Source of the DNA: Streptomyces ambofaciens ATCC 23877
GTDB taxonomy: Bacteria; Actinomycetota; Actinomycetes; Streptomycetales; Streptomycetaceae
DNA length: 64,000 nt
Assembly (NCBI RefSeq): GCF_001267885.1
Contig: NZ_CP012382.1
Span: forward strand, 6,435,001 to 6,499,000
Reading direction: 5' to 3'
Shown here in pieces: positions 35,722 through 45,007 of the stretch. Made by a program: the position numbers and the translations under genes. Within the stretch, counting starts at the first letter, position 1. Each line of letters starts with the position of its first letter. The notes beneath the pieces are model-generated. The model did no database searches. It saw nothing but the letters and a program-made list of their open reading frames with translations, and was not told the origin of the DNA.

Positions 35722-36972
35722 GTGAACAGTGACAAGCAGGCCACGACACCCCCCGCGTTCGCCAAGCGGCGCTGGGTGCTGCCGGCGGCGCTGGTCGAGG
35801 ACATGTATCCGCAGTCGCGGCGGGCCGACGGACGACCGCGACGCACCGGGCGCGACTGGATCGTCGACTTCACCTGCTTCCTGCTCGCGGTCGGCGTCGG
35901 TCTGCTGGCCGCCGACACGCTCGACCAGGAGCCGAACCTGCCGCGGAGCATGGAGCTGGCCGACCAGGTGGTCGGAGCGCTGGCCTGTGCCGCGGTCTGG
36001 CTGCGGCGCCGGTGGCCGGTCGGGCTGGCCGTGGCGATGGTGCCCGTCTCCATGGTCTCGGCCACCTCGGGCGGCGCCGCGCTCCTTTCCCTCTTCACGC
36101 TCGCCGTGCACCGTCCCTTCCGCTACACCGCCTGGATCGGTGGCGCGAGCCTCGCCCTGATGCCCCTGTACTTCTGGATGCGGCCGGAACCCGACCTGCC
36201 GTTCCTGGCGTCGCTCGTCATCGCCTCCCTGCTCGCCGTCGCGATCGTCGGCTGGGGACTGCTCGTCCGCTCCAAGCGCCAGCTCCTGCTCAGCCTGCGC
36301 GACCGTGCCCGGCGCGCCGAGAACGAGGCGCGGCTGCGCGCGGAGCAGGCGCAACGACTGGCCCGGGAGGCCATCGCACGCGAGATGCACGACGTCCTGG
36401 CACACCGGCTGACGCTGCTCAGCGTGCACGCGGGCGCGCTGGAGTTCCGGCCCGACGCCTCCCGGGAGGAGGTGGCGCGGGCGGCCGGTGTCATCCGCGA
36501 GAGCTCGCACGAGGCCCTCCAGGACCTGCGGGAGATCATCGGTGTCCTGCGCGCCGGGGAGTCCGACGACGCGGGCCGCCCCCAGCCGACCCTCGCCGCC
36601 CTCGACGCCCTGGTCGCCGAGTGCCGGGAAGCCGGCATGAAGATCACCCTGGCCGGTCGGGTCACCGACCCCGCCGGTGTACCCGCCTCCGTCGGCCGCA
36701 CCGCCTACCGCGTCGCCCAGGAGGCGCTGACCAACGCGCGCAAGCACGCCCCCGGCACCGAGGTCAGCGTCTCCGTCGCCGGGGCCCCGGGCGAGGGCCT
36801 CTCCCTGTCCGTGCGCAACGCCCCGCCCGTCGGCGAGGTGCCCCCCGTGCCCGGTTCCGGGCAGGGCCTCATCGGGCTGACCGAGCGCGCCACGCTCGCC
36901 GGCGGCACCCTGGAGCACGGCCCCACGTCCGAGGGCGGTTTCGAGGTACGGACACGGCTGCCGTGGGGCTGA
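35722..36972 (+). CDS. NarL-type sensor histidine kinase (HisKA_3)
   Basis: 416 residues, GTG start (VNSDKQATTPPAF). Several N-terminal TM helices (about 40-170: DFTCFLLAVGVGLLAADTL, VGALACAAVWL, GLAVAMVPVSMVS and others). Dimerisation/phospho-acceptor segment AIAREMHDVLAHRLTLLSVHAGAL with the His at about residue 222. N-box QEALTNARKHAPG and the G-box GSGQGLIGLTERA. Short extracellular loops suggest it senses the membrane or a small molecule. It forms a pair with the response regulator 68 bp downstream. Confidence 0.9.
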   Translation: MNSDKQATTPPAFAKRRWVLPAALVEDMYPQSRRADGRPRRTGRDWIVDFTCFLLAVGVGLLAADTLDQEPNLPRSMELADQVVGALACAAVWLRRRWPVGLAVAMVPVSMVSATSGGAALLSLFTLAVHRPFRYTAWIGGASLALMPLYFWMRPEPDLPFLASLVIASLLAVAIVGWGLLVRSKRQLLLSLRDRARRAENEARLRAEQAQRLAREAIAREMHDVLAHRLTLLSVHAGALEFRPDASREEVARAAGVIRESSHEALQDLREIIGVLRAGESDDAGRPQPTLAALDALVAECREAGMKITLAGRVTDPAGVPASVGRTAYRVAQEALTNARKHAPGTEVSVSVAGAPGEGLSLSVRNAPPVGEVPPVPGSGQGLIGLTERATLAGGTLEHGPTSEGGFEVRTRLPWG

Positions 36973-37040
36973 GACCGTCCCGGGCGGCGGTCGTCGAAGG
37001 AACGGAGTCGGCCGGCGGCAACCGTGATTACGTATGGCCC

Positions 37041-37721
37041 ATGACTGCGATCAGACTGCTCCTCGTCGACGACGACCCGCTCGTGCGGGCCGGGCTGTCC
37101 TTCATGCTGGGCGGCGCCGACGACGTCGAGATCGTCGGTGAGGCCGCCGACGGCGACCAGGTCGAGGCGCTCGTCGACCGCACCCGGCCGGACGTCGTCC
37201 TCATGGACATCCGGATGCCGGTGGTGGACGGCCTGACGGCGACCGAGCGGCTGCGCTCCCGCCCCGACGCCCCGCAGATCGTCGTGCTCACCACCTTCCA
37301 CGCCGACGAGCAGGTGCTCCGGGCCCTGCGCGCCGGTGCCGCCGGCTTCGTCCTCAAGGACACCCCGCCGGCGGAGATCCTCGACGCGGTGCGCAGGGTC
37401 GCGGCCGGCGACCCCGTCCTGTCGCCCGCCGTGACCCGGCGGCTGATGGCGCACGCGGCCGGCGGCACCGCCGACACCAGGCGCACCCGCGCGCGTGCGC
37501 GCGTCACCGCCCTCAACGACCGCGAGCGCGAGGTGGCCGTCGCGGTCGGCCGCGGCATGGCCAACGCCGCCATCGCCGCGGAGCTCTTCATGAGCGTCGC
37601 CACCGTCAAGACCCACGTCTCCCGCATCCTCGCCAAGCTCGACCTGGACAACCGGGTGCAGATCGCGCTGCTGGCCCACGACGCGGGACTCCTGGACGAG
37701 TACGGCGAGGAAGCGCGCTGA
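37041..37721 (+). CDS. LuxR/NarL-family response regulator
   Basis: 226 residues. Receiver domain with LLVDDDPLVRAGL and phospho-acceptor Asp in DVVLMDIRMPVVDG (about residue 54), LTTFHADEQV and FVLKDTPPAEI. C-terminal LuxR HTH, LNDREREVAVAVGRGMANAAIAAELFMSVATVKTHVSRILAKLDLDNRVQIALLAHDAG. Partner of the preceding kinase. Targets unknown. Confidence 0.93.
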   Translation: MTAIRLLLVDDDPLVRAGLSFMLGGADDVEIVGEAADGDQVEALVDRTRPDVVLMDIRMPVVDGLTATERLRSRPDAPQIVVLTTFHADEQVLRALRAGAAGFVLKDTPPAEILDAVRRVAAGDPVLSPAVTRRLMAHAAGGTADTRRTRARARVTALNDREREVAVAVGRGMANAAIAAELFMSVATVKTHVSRILAKLDLDNRVQIALLAHDAGLLDEYGEEAR

Positions 37722-37873
37722 CGCCGGATACCGACGCGCCGTCGGCGGCGGACCACGAGCCCACGGCCCGCCCGCCTCACCACCGGCGCCCACGCCCCGC
37801 CGGAACACGTCCCGCCGCGCACCGCCGACGTGGCCGGTGCCCGGCCGACGGATGGCCGGAGCGCCCCCCAAAG

Positions 37874-38040
37874 GCCGGCGGGTGGCCGGCGGGTCCGCCC
37901 CACTGGGCCGGCGGGTGGCCGGCGGGCTGCCCACTGGGTCGGCGGGCCTGCACCGGGCCGGCGGGCCTGCACCGGGCCGGCGGGCCTGCACCGGGCCGGC
38001 GGGCCTGCACTGGGACGATGGGCCTGCACTGGGACGGTGG
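37874..38040. repeat. GC-rich tandem repeats with 34-bp and 19-bp periods
   Basis: GCCGGCGGGTGGCCGGCGGG occurs at 37874 and again at 37908 (34-bp period). GGGCCTGCA then recurs at 37944, 37963, 37982, 38001 and 38020, an exact 19-bp period, with middle copies identical (GGGCCTGCACCGGGCCGGC) and outer copies decayed. It occupies the 369-bp gap (37722-38090) between the response regulator and the convergent dehydrogenase; no gene is seen there. Confidence 0.85.
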
Positions 38041-38090
38041 TGGTCGGAGGGCCCCGCCCGCTCGGCCGGCGGGTGGTCGAAGGCCCGCCC

Positions 38091-39113
38091 TCACCCCGTC
38101 GCGGACGCCCCGGCGCCGGGGACCTCCGCCGGCCGTACGGGTCTGCGCTCCCGCCGGGAGATCTCGCAGGCCTCGGCGATCAGCAGGGCCCGCAGCGCCT
38201 CGCGCCCGTCGCACGGATTGGCCCGCTCGCCGCGCACGACCTGAACGAAGGCGGCCAGCTCCGCCTCGTACGCGGGTCCGAACCGCTCCACGAAGCCGGT
38301 CCACGGTTTGTCCGCGGCGGGCGGCCCGGTCGGCTCCGTCGAGGCGATCGGCGTACGGTCGTCGAGGCCGACGACGATCTGGTCCAGCTCCCCGGCCAGC
38401 TCCATGCGCACGTCGTACCCCGCCCCGTTCAGCCGCGTCGCGGTCACCGTGGCCAGCGTGCCGTCGTCCAGCGTGAGCAGCGCCGCGCCCGTGTCCACGT
38501 CGTCGGCCGCGCGGAACATCGGCGGCCCGGCGTCCGACCCGGCGGCGTACACGTCGGTGACCTCCCGCCCGGTCACCCAGCGCAGGACGTCGAAGTCGTG
38601 GATGAGCGTGTCCCGGTAGAGCCCGCCGGACTGCGGCAGGTACGCGGTGGGCGGCGGCGCCTGGTCGCTCGTCACCGCCCGGACGGTGTGCAGGCGGCCC
38701 AGCCGTCCGGACCGCACCGCCTCGCGGGCCCCCGTGTAACCGGCGTCGAAGCGCCGCTGGAAGCCCATCTGGAGAACCGTCCCGGCGGCCTCCACCTCGG
38801 CGATCGCCTGGAGCGTGCCGGGCACGTCCAGCGCGATGGGCTTCTCGCAGAACACCGGCAGCCCCGAGCGCGCTGCCCGACCGATCAGTTCGGCGTGGGC
38901 CGCGGTGGCCGTGGTGATCACCACGGCGTCCACGCCCCACCGGAAGATCTCGTCCACCCCGGGGGCGGCCGTCTCGCCGAGCCGGTGGGCCAGGTCCTGG
39001 GCGCGCCCGAGGTCGGCGTCCGTGAGGATCAGGGACCCGACGTCGCGATGGCGGCTGAGCGTGTTGGCGTGAACGGTGCCGATGCGGCCCGTACCGATGA
39101 CCCCGATGCGCAT
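38091..39113 (-). CDS. Gfo/Idh/MocA-family dehydrogenase (inositol 2-dehydrogenase-like)
   Basis: 340 residues. Rossmann start MRIGVIGTGRIGTVHANTL, catalytic EKPIALD (Lys about residue 94), and DTLIHDFDVLRWVTG with the conserved D-xxx-H-like metal/substrate site. It is close to myo-inositol 2-dehydrogenases, but sugar-specific relatives exist, so substrate is open. It stands opposite a GntR regulator and the sugar ABC importer. The ATG follows the -10 hexamer by 6 nt and lacks an SD, indicating a leaderless mRNA. Confidence 0.88.
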   Translation of the reverse strand: MRIGVIGTGRIGTVHANTLSRHRDVGSLILTDADLGRAQDLAHRLGETAAPGVDEIFRWGVDAVVITTATAAHAELIGRAARSGLPVFCEKPIALDVPGTLQAIAEVEAAGTVLQMGFQRRFDAGYTGAREAVRSGRLGRLHTVRAVTSDQAPPPTAYLPQSGGLYRDTLIHDFDVLRWVTGREVTDVYAAGSDAGPPMFRAADDVDTGAALLTLDDGTLATVTATRLNGAGYDVRMELAGELDQIVVGLDDRTPIASTEPTGPPAADKPWTGFVERFGPAYEAELAAFVQVVRGERANPCDGREALRALLIAEACEISRRERRPVRPAEVPGAGASATG

Positions 39114-39119
39114 GGAATC

Positions 39120-39165
39120 AAAGTGGGCGCACAGCGCACGCCCTGTCAATGCGTATGTCCGGACA
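39120..39165 (-). promoter_or_regulatory. Dehydrogenase promoter with TGTCCGGACA operator
   Basis: Minus-strand TTGACA (39149-39144), 18 bp, CACTTT (39125-39120), 6 nt, ATG at 39113. The perfect palindrome TGTCCGGACA (39156-39165; flanks AT/AT) lies just upstream of the -35 box, between it and the divergent GntR gene. Confidence 0.65.
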
Positions 39166-39215
39166 ATCGAACTACACAACTTCCCGTCAACAGCGCACGG
39201 AGCTACGCTCGGGCC

Positions 39216-39980
39216 GTGCCGAAACCAGAAGTGGACCCGACCGTGTCGCTGGACCTCAGCGTGGATCGCAGCAGCCCCGTGCCGCTGTACTTCCAGCTGT
39301 CGCAGCAGCTGGAGGCCGCGATCGAGCACGGTGCGCTGACCCCCGGCAGCCTGCTGGGCAACGAGATCGAGCTCGCCGCGCGGCTCGGCCTGTCCCGGCC
39401 CACCGTCCGCCAGGCCATCCAGTCGCTCGTCGACAAGGGCCTGCTCGTGCGCCGCCGGGGCGTCGGCACCCAGGTCGTGCACAGCAAGGTCAAGCGCCCG
39501 CTCGAACTCAGCAGTCTCTACGACGACCTGGAGGCCGCGGGACAGCGTCCGGCCACGAAGGTGCTGGTCAACACCGTCGTCCCCGCGACCGCGGAGGTCG
39601 CCGCCGCGCTCGGTGTGGTCCAGGAGAGCGACGTGCACCGGGTGGAGCGGCTCCGGCTGGCGCACGGGGAGCCGATGGCGTACCTGTGCAACCACCTGCC
39701 GCCCGGTCTCGTCGATCTGGACACCGGACAGCTGGAGGCCACCGGCCTGTACCGGTTGATGCGCGCCGCCGGGATCACCCTGCACAGCGCCCGCCAGTCC
39801 ATCGGCGCCCGGGCCGCCACCGCCGACGAGGCCGAACGGCTCGGCGAGGACGTGGGCGCCCCCCTGCTCACCATGGAACGCACGACGTTCGACGACACGG
39901 GGCGCGCGGTCGAGTTCGGCACGCACACCTACCGTCCGTCCCGCTACTCCTTCGAGTTCCAGCTGCTCGTGCGGCCCTGA
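39216..39980 (+). CDS. GntR-family regulator with UTRA domain (HutC type)
   Basis: 254 residues, GTG start. Winged helix about residues 20-85 (SSPVPLYFQLSQQLEAAIEHGALTPGSLLGNEIELAARLGLSRPTVRQAIQSLVDKGLLVRRRGVGTQVV), then a UTRA ligand domain (VHRVERLRLAHGEPMAYLCNHLP ... EFGTHTYRPSRYSFEFQLLV). A -10-like TACGCT (39204-39209) lies 6 nt before the GTG, so the gene may be leaderless. It probably controls the divergent dehydrogenase and the downstream transporter through TGTCCGGACA. Confidence 0.9.
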   Translation: MPKPEVDPTVSLDLSVDRSSPVPLYFQLSQQLEAAIEHGALTPGSLLGNEIELAARLGLSRPTVRQAIQSLVDKGLLVRRRGVGTQVVHSKVKRPLELSSLYDDLEAAGQRPATKVLVNTVVPATAEVAAALGVVQESDVHRVERLRLAHGEPMAYLCNHLPPGLVDLDTGQLEATGLYRLMRAAGITLHSARQSIGARAATADEAERLGEDVGAPLLTMERTTFDDTGRAVEFGTHTYRPSRYSFEFQLLVRP

Positions 39981-40025
39981 CCGGCGCCGTCCGGTGGCGG
40001 TCCCCGCCGTGCGGGTTCGTCTCAA

Positions 40026-40090
40026 TGTCCGGACAATGTGACCGTCATCGCACTCCCCGGAGGCGAGTGCTCCGCTTGCGTGTCGGACAA
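40026..40090 (+). promoter_or_regulatory. Transporter operon operator region (TGTCCGGACA plus decayed copy)
   Basis: A second perfect TGTCCGGACA (40026-40035, flanked AA/AT) and an imperfect copy TGTCGGACAA (40081-40090, one base missing) precede the ABC transporter operon. Between them is a small inverted repeat GCACTC...GAGTGC (40050-40070). Confidence 0.6.
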
Positions 40091-40152
40091 TGGGGCGTTT
40101 GGGATCTCCGGATCCCGGCCGGGGCGTCGGCGGACGCCCGGCACGCACAGCA

Positions 40153-40182
40153 ACGGCACAGCACGGCACAGCACGGCACAGC
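40153..40182 (+). repeat. Three tandem 10-bp repeats in transporter leader
   Basis: ACGGCACAGC is repeated three times without spacer, ending 17 bp before the start codon of the binding protein. A partial CACAG precedes it. Confidence 0.9.
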
Positions 40183-40199
40183 AAGAAGGGCACGGCCTC

Positions 40200-41204
40200 G
40201 TGGCACGGTTTCGGACATGGGTGGGCATCGCGCTGGCAGGGGCACTGTCGGTGTCCCTGGCCGGGTGCAGCAGCACGGGCGGCAAGCGCGCCGAGGACGC
40301 CCGCAAGGCCGCCTCCGCCCAGGGGAAGGCCGCGGTGAACACTCCCCGCTGGACCTTCGCGATGATCACTCACTCGGGTGATGGCGACACCTTCTGGGAC
40401 ATCGTCCAGAGCGGTGCCGAGCAGGCCGCCGTCAAGGACAACATCAACTTCCTGTACTCCCACGACGACGAGGCCCAGCAGCAGGCGCAGCTCGTGAACG
40501 CCGCGATCGACAAGAAGGTCGACGGGATCATCGTCACGCTCGCCAAGCCCGACGCCATGAAGTCCGCCCTGGACCGCGCCCGGAAGGCCGGCATCCCAGT
40601 GGTCACCGTGAACTCGGGCTCGCAGGAGTCCAAGGCGTTCGGCGCCCTCACCCACATCGGCCAGGACGAGACGATCGCCGGCGAGGCCGTCGGCGAGGAG
40701 CTGAACGAGCGCGGCCGCGAGAAGGCGATCTGCGTGCTCCACGAACAGGGCAACGTCGGCCACGAGCAGCGCTGCGACGGTGTGGAGAAGACCTTCGACG
40801 GAAAGATCGAGCGGCTCTACGTCAACGGCACCAGCATGCCGGACGTGCAGTCCGCCATCGAGGCCAAGCTCCAGACCGACGCGTCCCTGGACGCGGTCGT
40901 CACCCTCGGCGCCCCCTACGCGGACACCGCGGTGAAGGCCAAGCAGGGCGCGGACAGCAAGGCGGAGATCGACACCTTCGACCTCAACGCCAAGGTGGCC
41001 GCCGGACTGGAGGACGGCAGCCTCGGCTTCGCCGTCGACCAGCAGCCCTACCTCCAGGGCTACGAGGCCGTCGACCTGCTGTGGCTGTACAGGTACAACG
41101 CCGACGTCCTCGGCGGTGGCCGGCCGGTGCTCACCGGTCCGCAGATCATCACCAAGGACGACGCCGCCGCACTGAGCGACTACACGAAGCGGGGCACCCG
41201 ATGA
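40200..41204 (+). CDS. Sugar ABC transporter substrate-binding lipoprotein
   Basis: 334 residues, GTG start after an AAGAAGGG ribosome site. Lipoprotein signal LAGALSVSLAGCSS with the lipobox cysteine near residue 23. Periplasmic-binding-protein type I fold (sugar-binding domain of the ribose/xylose class): FAMITHSGDGDTFWDIVQSGAEQAAVKDNINFLYSHDDEAQQQAQLVNAAIDKKVDGIIVTLAKPDAM and GFAVDQQPYLQGYEAVDLL. First gene of a coupled importer operon; the ligand may be a pentose, hexose or inositol. Confidence 0.93.
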   Translation: MARFRTWVGIALAGALSVSLAGCSSTGGKRAEDARKAASAQGKAAVNTPRWTFAMITHSGDGDTFWDIVQSGAEQAAVKDNINFLYSHDDEAQQQAQLVNAAIDKKVDGIIVTLAKPDAMKSALDRARKAGIPVVTVNSGSQESKAFGALTHIGQDETIAGEAVGEELNERGREKAICVLHEQGNVGHEQRCDGVEKTFDGKIERLYVNGTSMPDVQSAIEAKLQTDASLDAVVTLGAPYADTAVKAKQGADSKAEIDTFDLNAKVAAGLEDGSLGFAVDQQPYLQGYEAVDLLWLYRYNADVLGGGRPVLTGPQIITKDDAAALSDYTKRGTR

Positions 41205-42237
41205 GCGCCACGCAGACGAAGGACGCTGACGAAAGGATTCTGCAGGCCTCTCCGCTGCGGAAACTGCTGGGCCGCCCCGAGCTCGGCTCCGTCGTGGGCG
41301 CGATCGCCGTCTTCCTCTTCTTCGCCTTCTTCGCCGACAGCTTCCTGCACGCCGCCAGCCTCAGCACGGTGCTCTACGCCGCCTCCACGATCGGCATCAT
41401 GGCCGTCCCGGTGGCGCTGCTGATGATCGGCGGCGAGTTCGACCTGTCGGCGGGCGTCATGGTGACCTCCTCGGCCCTGGTGTCGTCGATGTTCAGTTAC
41501 CAGATGACCGCCAACGTCTGGGTCGGCGTGGCCGTGTCGCTGCTGGTCACCCTGGCGATCGGCGCCTTCAACGGCTACATGCTCACCCGCACGAAGCTGC
41601 CCAGCTTCATCATCACGCTCGGCACCTTCCTGATGCTCACGGGCCTGAACCTGGGCTTCACCAAGCTGATCGACGGCACCGTCTCCACCAAGACGATCGC
41701 CGACATGGAGGGCTTCCCCTCCGCCCGGGACGTCTTCGCCTCCACGCTCACCCTCGGCGGCGTCGGCTTCAAGGTCACCATCCTGTGGTGGCTCGCCCTG
41801 GTCGCCGTCGCCAGCTGGATCCTGCTGCGTACCCGGGCCGGCAACTGGATCTTCGCGGTGGGCGGCAACAAGGACGCGGCGCGCGCGGTCGGCGTCCCGG
41901 TCACCAGGACCAAGATCGGCCTCTACATGGGCGTGGCCCTCGGCGCCTGGATCTCGGGCCAGCACCTGCTCTTCTCCTACGACGTCGTCCAGTCCGGCGA
42001 GGGCGTCGGCAACGAGCTCATCTACATCATCGCGGCCGTCATCGGCGGCTGCCTGATCACCGGCGGCTACGGCAGCGCCGTCGGCTCGGCGGTCGGCGCG
42101 CTCATCTTCGGCATGACCAGCAAGGGCATCGTCTTCGCCGAGTGGAACCCCGACTGGTTCAAGTTCTTCCTCGGAGCGATGCTGCTCCTCGCGACCCTGC
42201 TCAACGCCTGGGTCCGCAAGCGCGCGGAGGCCACCAA

Positions 42238-42241
<4 letters not shown>
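41201..42241 (+). CDS. Sugar ABC transporter permease (RbsC/XylH type)
   Basis: 346 residues, ATG overlapping the previous stop (ATGA). About 8-10 TM helices. The BPD_transp_2 features [45 protein letters not shown] and [33 protein letters not shown] (as AAVIGG...) are characteristic of RbsC-like permeases. Acts with the flanking binding protein and ATPase. Confidence 0.93.
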
Positions 42242-43029
<788 letters not shown>

Positions 43030-43168
43030 GGGCGCGGGGCGGCGTCGTACGCGGCCCCGCCGCGCGGGCGCGGCCTGCCACGACGCACCCGCGGACGGCG
43101 GACCAGGCCACCGCCCCGCCCCCGTCCCATTCGGCACCCGGCGGGGGCGTGCGGCACAATCGCACCCG

Positions 43169-44317
43169 ATGAGCACCTACCGCGACTTCACCGCCCCCAT
43201 CGGCTCCCGCCGCGCCCCGGTCCTGCGCACCGTGGGCACGAGGGAACGCCGCTCACACCTGACGGCACCCCGCGTGCCCACGGTCGGCATCGACATCGGC
43301 GGCACGAAAGTCATGGCGGGCGTCGTCGACGCCGACGGCAACATCCTGGAGAAGCTCCGCACGGAGACCCCGGACAAGTCCAAGAGTCCCAAGGTCGTCG
43401 AGGACACCATCGTCGAGCTGGTCCTGGACCTCTCCGACCGGCACGACGTGCACGCCGTCGGCATTGGCGCGGCGGGCTGGGTCGACGCCGACCGCAACCG
43501 CGTGCTGTTCGCGCCCCACCTGTCCTGGCGCAACGAGCCGCTGCGCGACCGCATCGCCGGCCGCCTCGCGGTCCCCGTCCTGGTCGACAACGACGCCAAC
43601 ACCGCCGCCTGGGCGGAGTGGCGCTTCGGCGCCGGCCGCGGCGAGGACCACCTCGTGATGATCACGCTCGGTACCGGCATCGGCGGCGCGATCCTGGAGG
43701 ACGGGCAGGTCAAGCGGGGCAAGTACGGAGTCGCCGGCGAGTTCGGCCACATGCAGGTCGTGCCCGGCGGACACCGCTGCCCGTGCGGCAACCGCGGGTG
43801 CTGGGAGCAGTACAGCTCCGGCAACGCGCTGGTCAGGGAGGCCCGGGAGCTGGCCGCCGCGGACTCGCCGGTGGCGTACGGCATCATCGAGCACGTCAAG
43901 GGCAGCATCGGCGACATCACCGGCCCGATGATCACCGAGCTGGCCCGCGACGGCGACGCCATGTGCATCGAACTGCTCCAGGACATCGGCCAGTGGCTCG
44001 GCGTGGGCATCGCGAACCTCGCGGCCGCGCTCGATCCCTCCTGCTTCGTCATCGGCGGTGGCGTCAGCGCCGCCGATGACCTGCTGATCGGCCCCGCGCG
44101 GGACGCCTTCAAGCGTCAGCTCACCGGCCGCGGCTACCGCCCGGAGGCCCGCATCGTCCGCGCCCAGCTCGGTCCCGAGGCCGGCATGGTGGGCGCCGCC
44201 GACCTGGCCCGCCTGGTCGCCCGCCGGTTCCGCCGCGCCAAGCGGCGCCGGGTGGAGCGCTACGAGCGGTACGAGCGCTTCGCGGAGGCCCGCCGCACGT
44301 CCCGGGAGTCACTGTGA
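43169..44317 (+). CDS. ROK-family sugar kinase (glucokinase-like)
   Basis: 382 residues. ATP motif VGIDIGGTKVMAG (about residue 40), substrate/catalytic DNDANTAAWAEWRFG, LGTGIGGAI, and the ROK zinc site CPCGNRGCWEQYSSG. An N-terminal 37-residue extension and a C-terminal basic Arg/Tyr-rich tail (RFRRAKRRRVERYERYERFAEARR) are longer than in the main Streptomyces glucokinase. It follows the importer by 139 bp and may phosphorylate its sugar. Confidence 0.9.
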   Translation: MSTYRDFTAPIGSRRAPVLRTVGTRERRSHLTAPRVPTVGIDIGGTKVMAGVVDADGNILEKLRTETPDKSKSPKVVEDTIVELVLDLSDRHDVHAVGIGAAGWVDADRNRVLFAPHLSWRNEPLRDRIAGRLAVPVLVDNDANTAAWAEWRFGAGRGEDHLVMITLGTGIGGAILEDGQVKRGKYGVAGEFGHMQVVPGGHRCPCGNRGCWEQYSSGNALVREARELAAADSPVAYGIIEHVKGSIGDITGPMITELARDGDAMCIELLQDIGQWLGVGIANLAAALDPSCFVIGGGVSAADDLLIGPARDAFKRQLTGRGYRPEARIVRAQLGPEAGMVGAADLARLVARRFRRAKRRRVERYERYERFAEARRTSRESL

Positions 44318-44895
44318 CGGACTCCCTGCCCCACCAGGTGGGCCCCCCGGACGAGCCCGAGCGCCCGGTGGAGGACCGCCGGCACATGATCCGCCGCCGG
44401 TCGCTCACCCTGCTCATCATCGTGCTGCTCATCGGCGTCCCGGCCGGCTATCTCGTGATCTCCGCCAACCAGAGCCGCGACAGCGGCCGGGAGAAGGAGG
44501 CGAAGTACGCGGCGACCGGCATGACCGAGGGCTGGCCGTCCAAACTCCAGCGCCGCGTCTACGAGGTCCCGGTACCGGTCCCCTCCGAGGAGGTCGCGTA
44601 CTACGAGACGAACAACTGGAAGACCAGCCGCCTCTACGTCCAGTTCGAGACCACCGGCGCCGGCCTCGACGCCTTCCTCGCGGGGCTGGGCGTCGACCGG
44701 GACGCCCTGAAGCGGGGCAAGATCGCCATCAGTGACCGCGCCCAGCGGGTCACCGGTTGGGAGTTCGGCGGGTCCGGCTCCTGGTGGGGCCTGGTCAACG
44801 AGCAGCGCAACCCGGCACCCACCCAGGACGTCGTCGTGAACATGGAGAACCCGGACTACCCCATGGTCTACGTGGTCTCCCGCACCGTTCCCTGA
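44314..44895 (+). CDS. Hypothetical single-pass membrane protein
   Basis: 193 residues, GTG overlapping the ROK stop by 4 bp. One TM helix (about 31-49, SLTLLIIVLLIGVPAGYLVI) after a charged cytoplasmic N-terminus. The extracytoplasmic part (about 50-193) has alternating strands and ends VVVNMENPDYPMVYVVSRTVP. No family recognised; coupling to the kinase suggests co-expression only. Confidence 0.65.
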   Translation: MTDSLPHQVGPPDEPERPVEDRRHMIRRRSLTLLIIVLLIGVPAGYLVISANQSRDSGREKEAKYAATGMTEGWPSKLQRRVYEVPVPVPSEEVAYYETNNWKTSRLYVQFETTGAGLDAFLAGLGVDRDALKRGKIAISDRAQRVTGWEFGGSGSWWGLVNEQRNPAPTQDVVVNMENPDYPMVYVVSRTVP

Positions 44896-45007
44896 CCGCG
44901 CCCCCGCGGCGAGCGGGCCCCGACAGGCCGCCGGAGCCGATTGTCAGACCCCGCCCGTAGAGTCGAAGACATCTGATCGGGCCTGCGGGCGGGAGGTGAC
45001 AGGACGT

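Noticed and set aside
37924..38040. CRISPR array
   Set aside because: Repeats are 19 bp with no unique spacers and no cas genes nearby; it is a simple tandem array.
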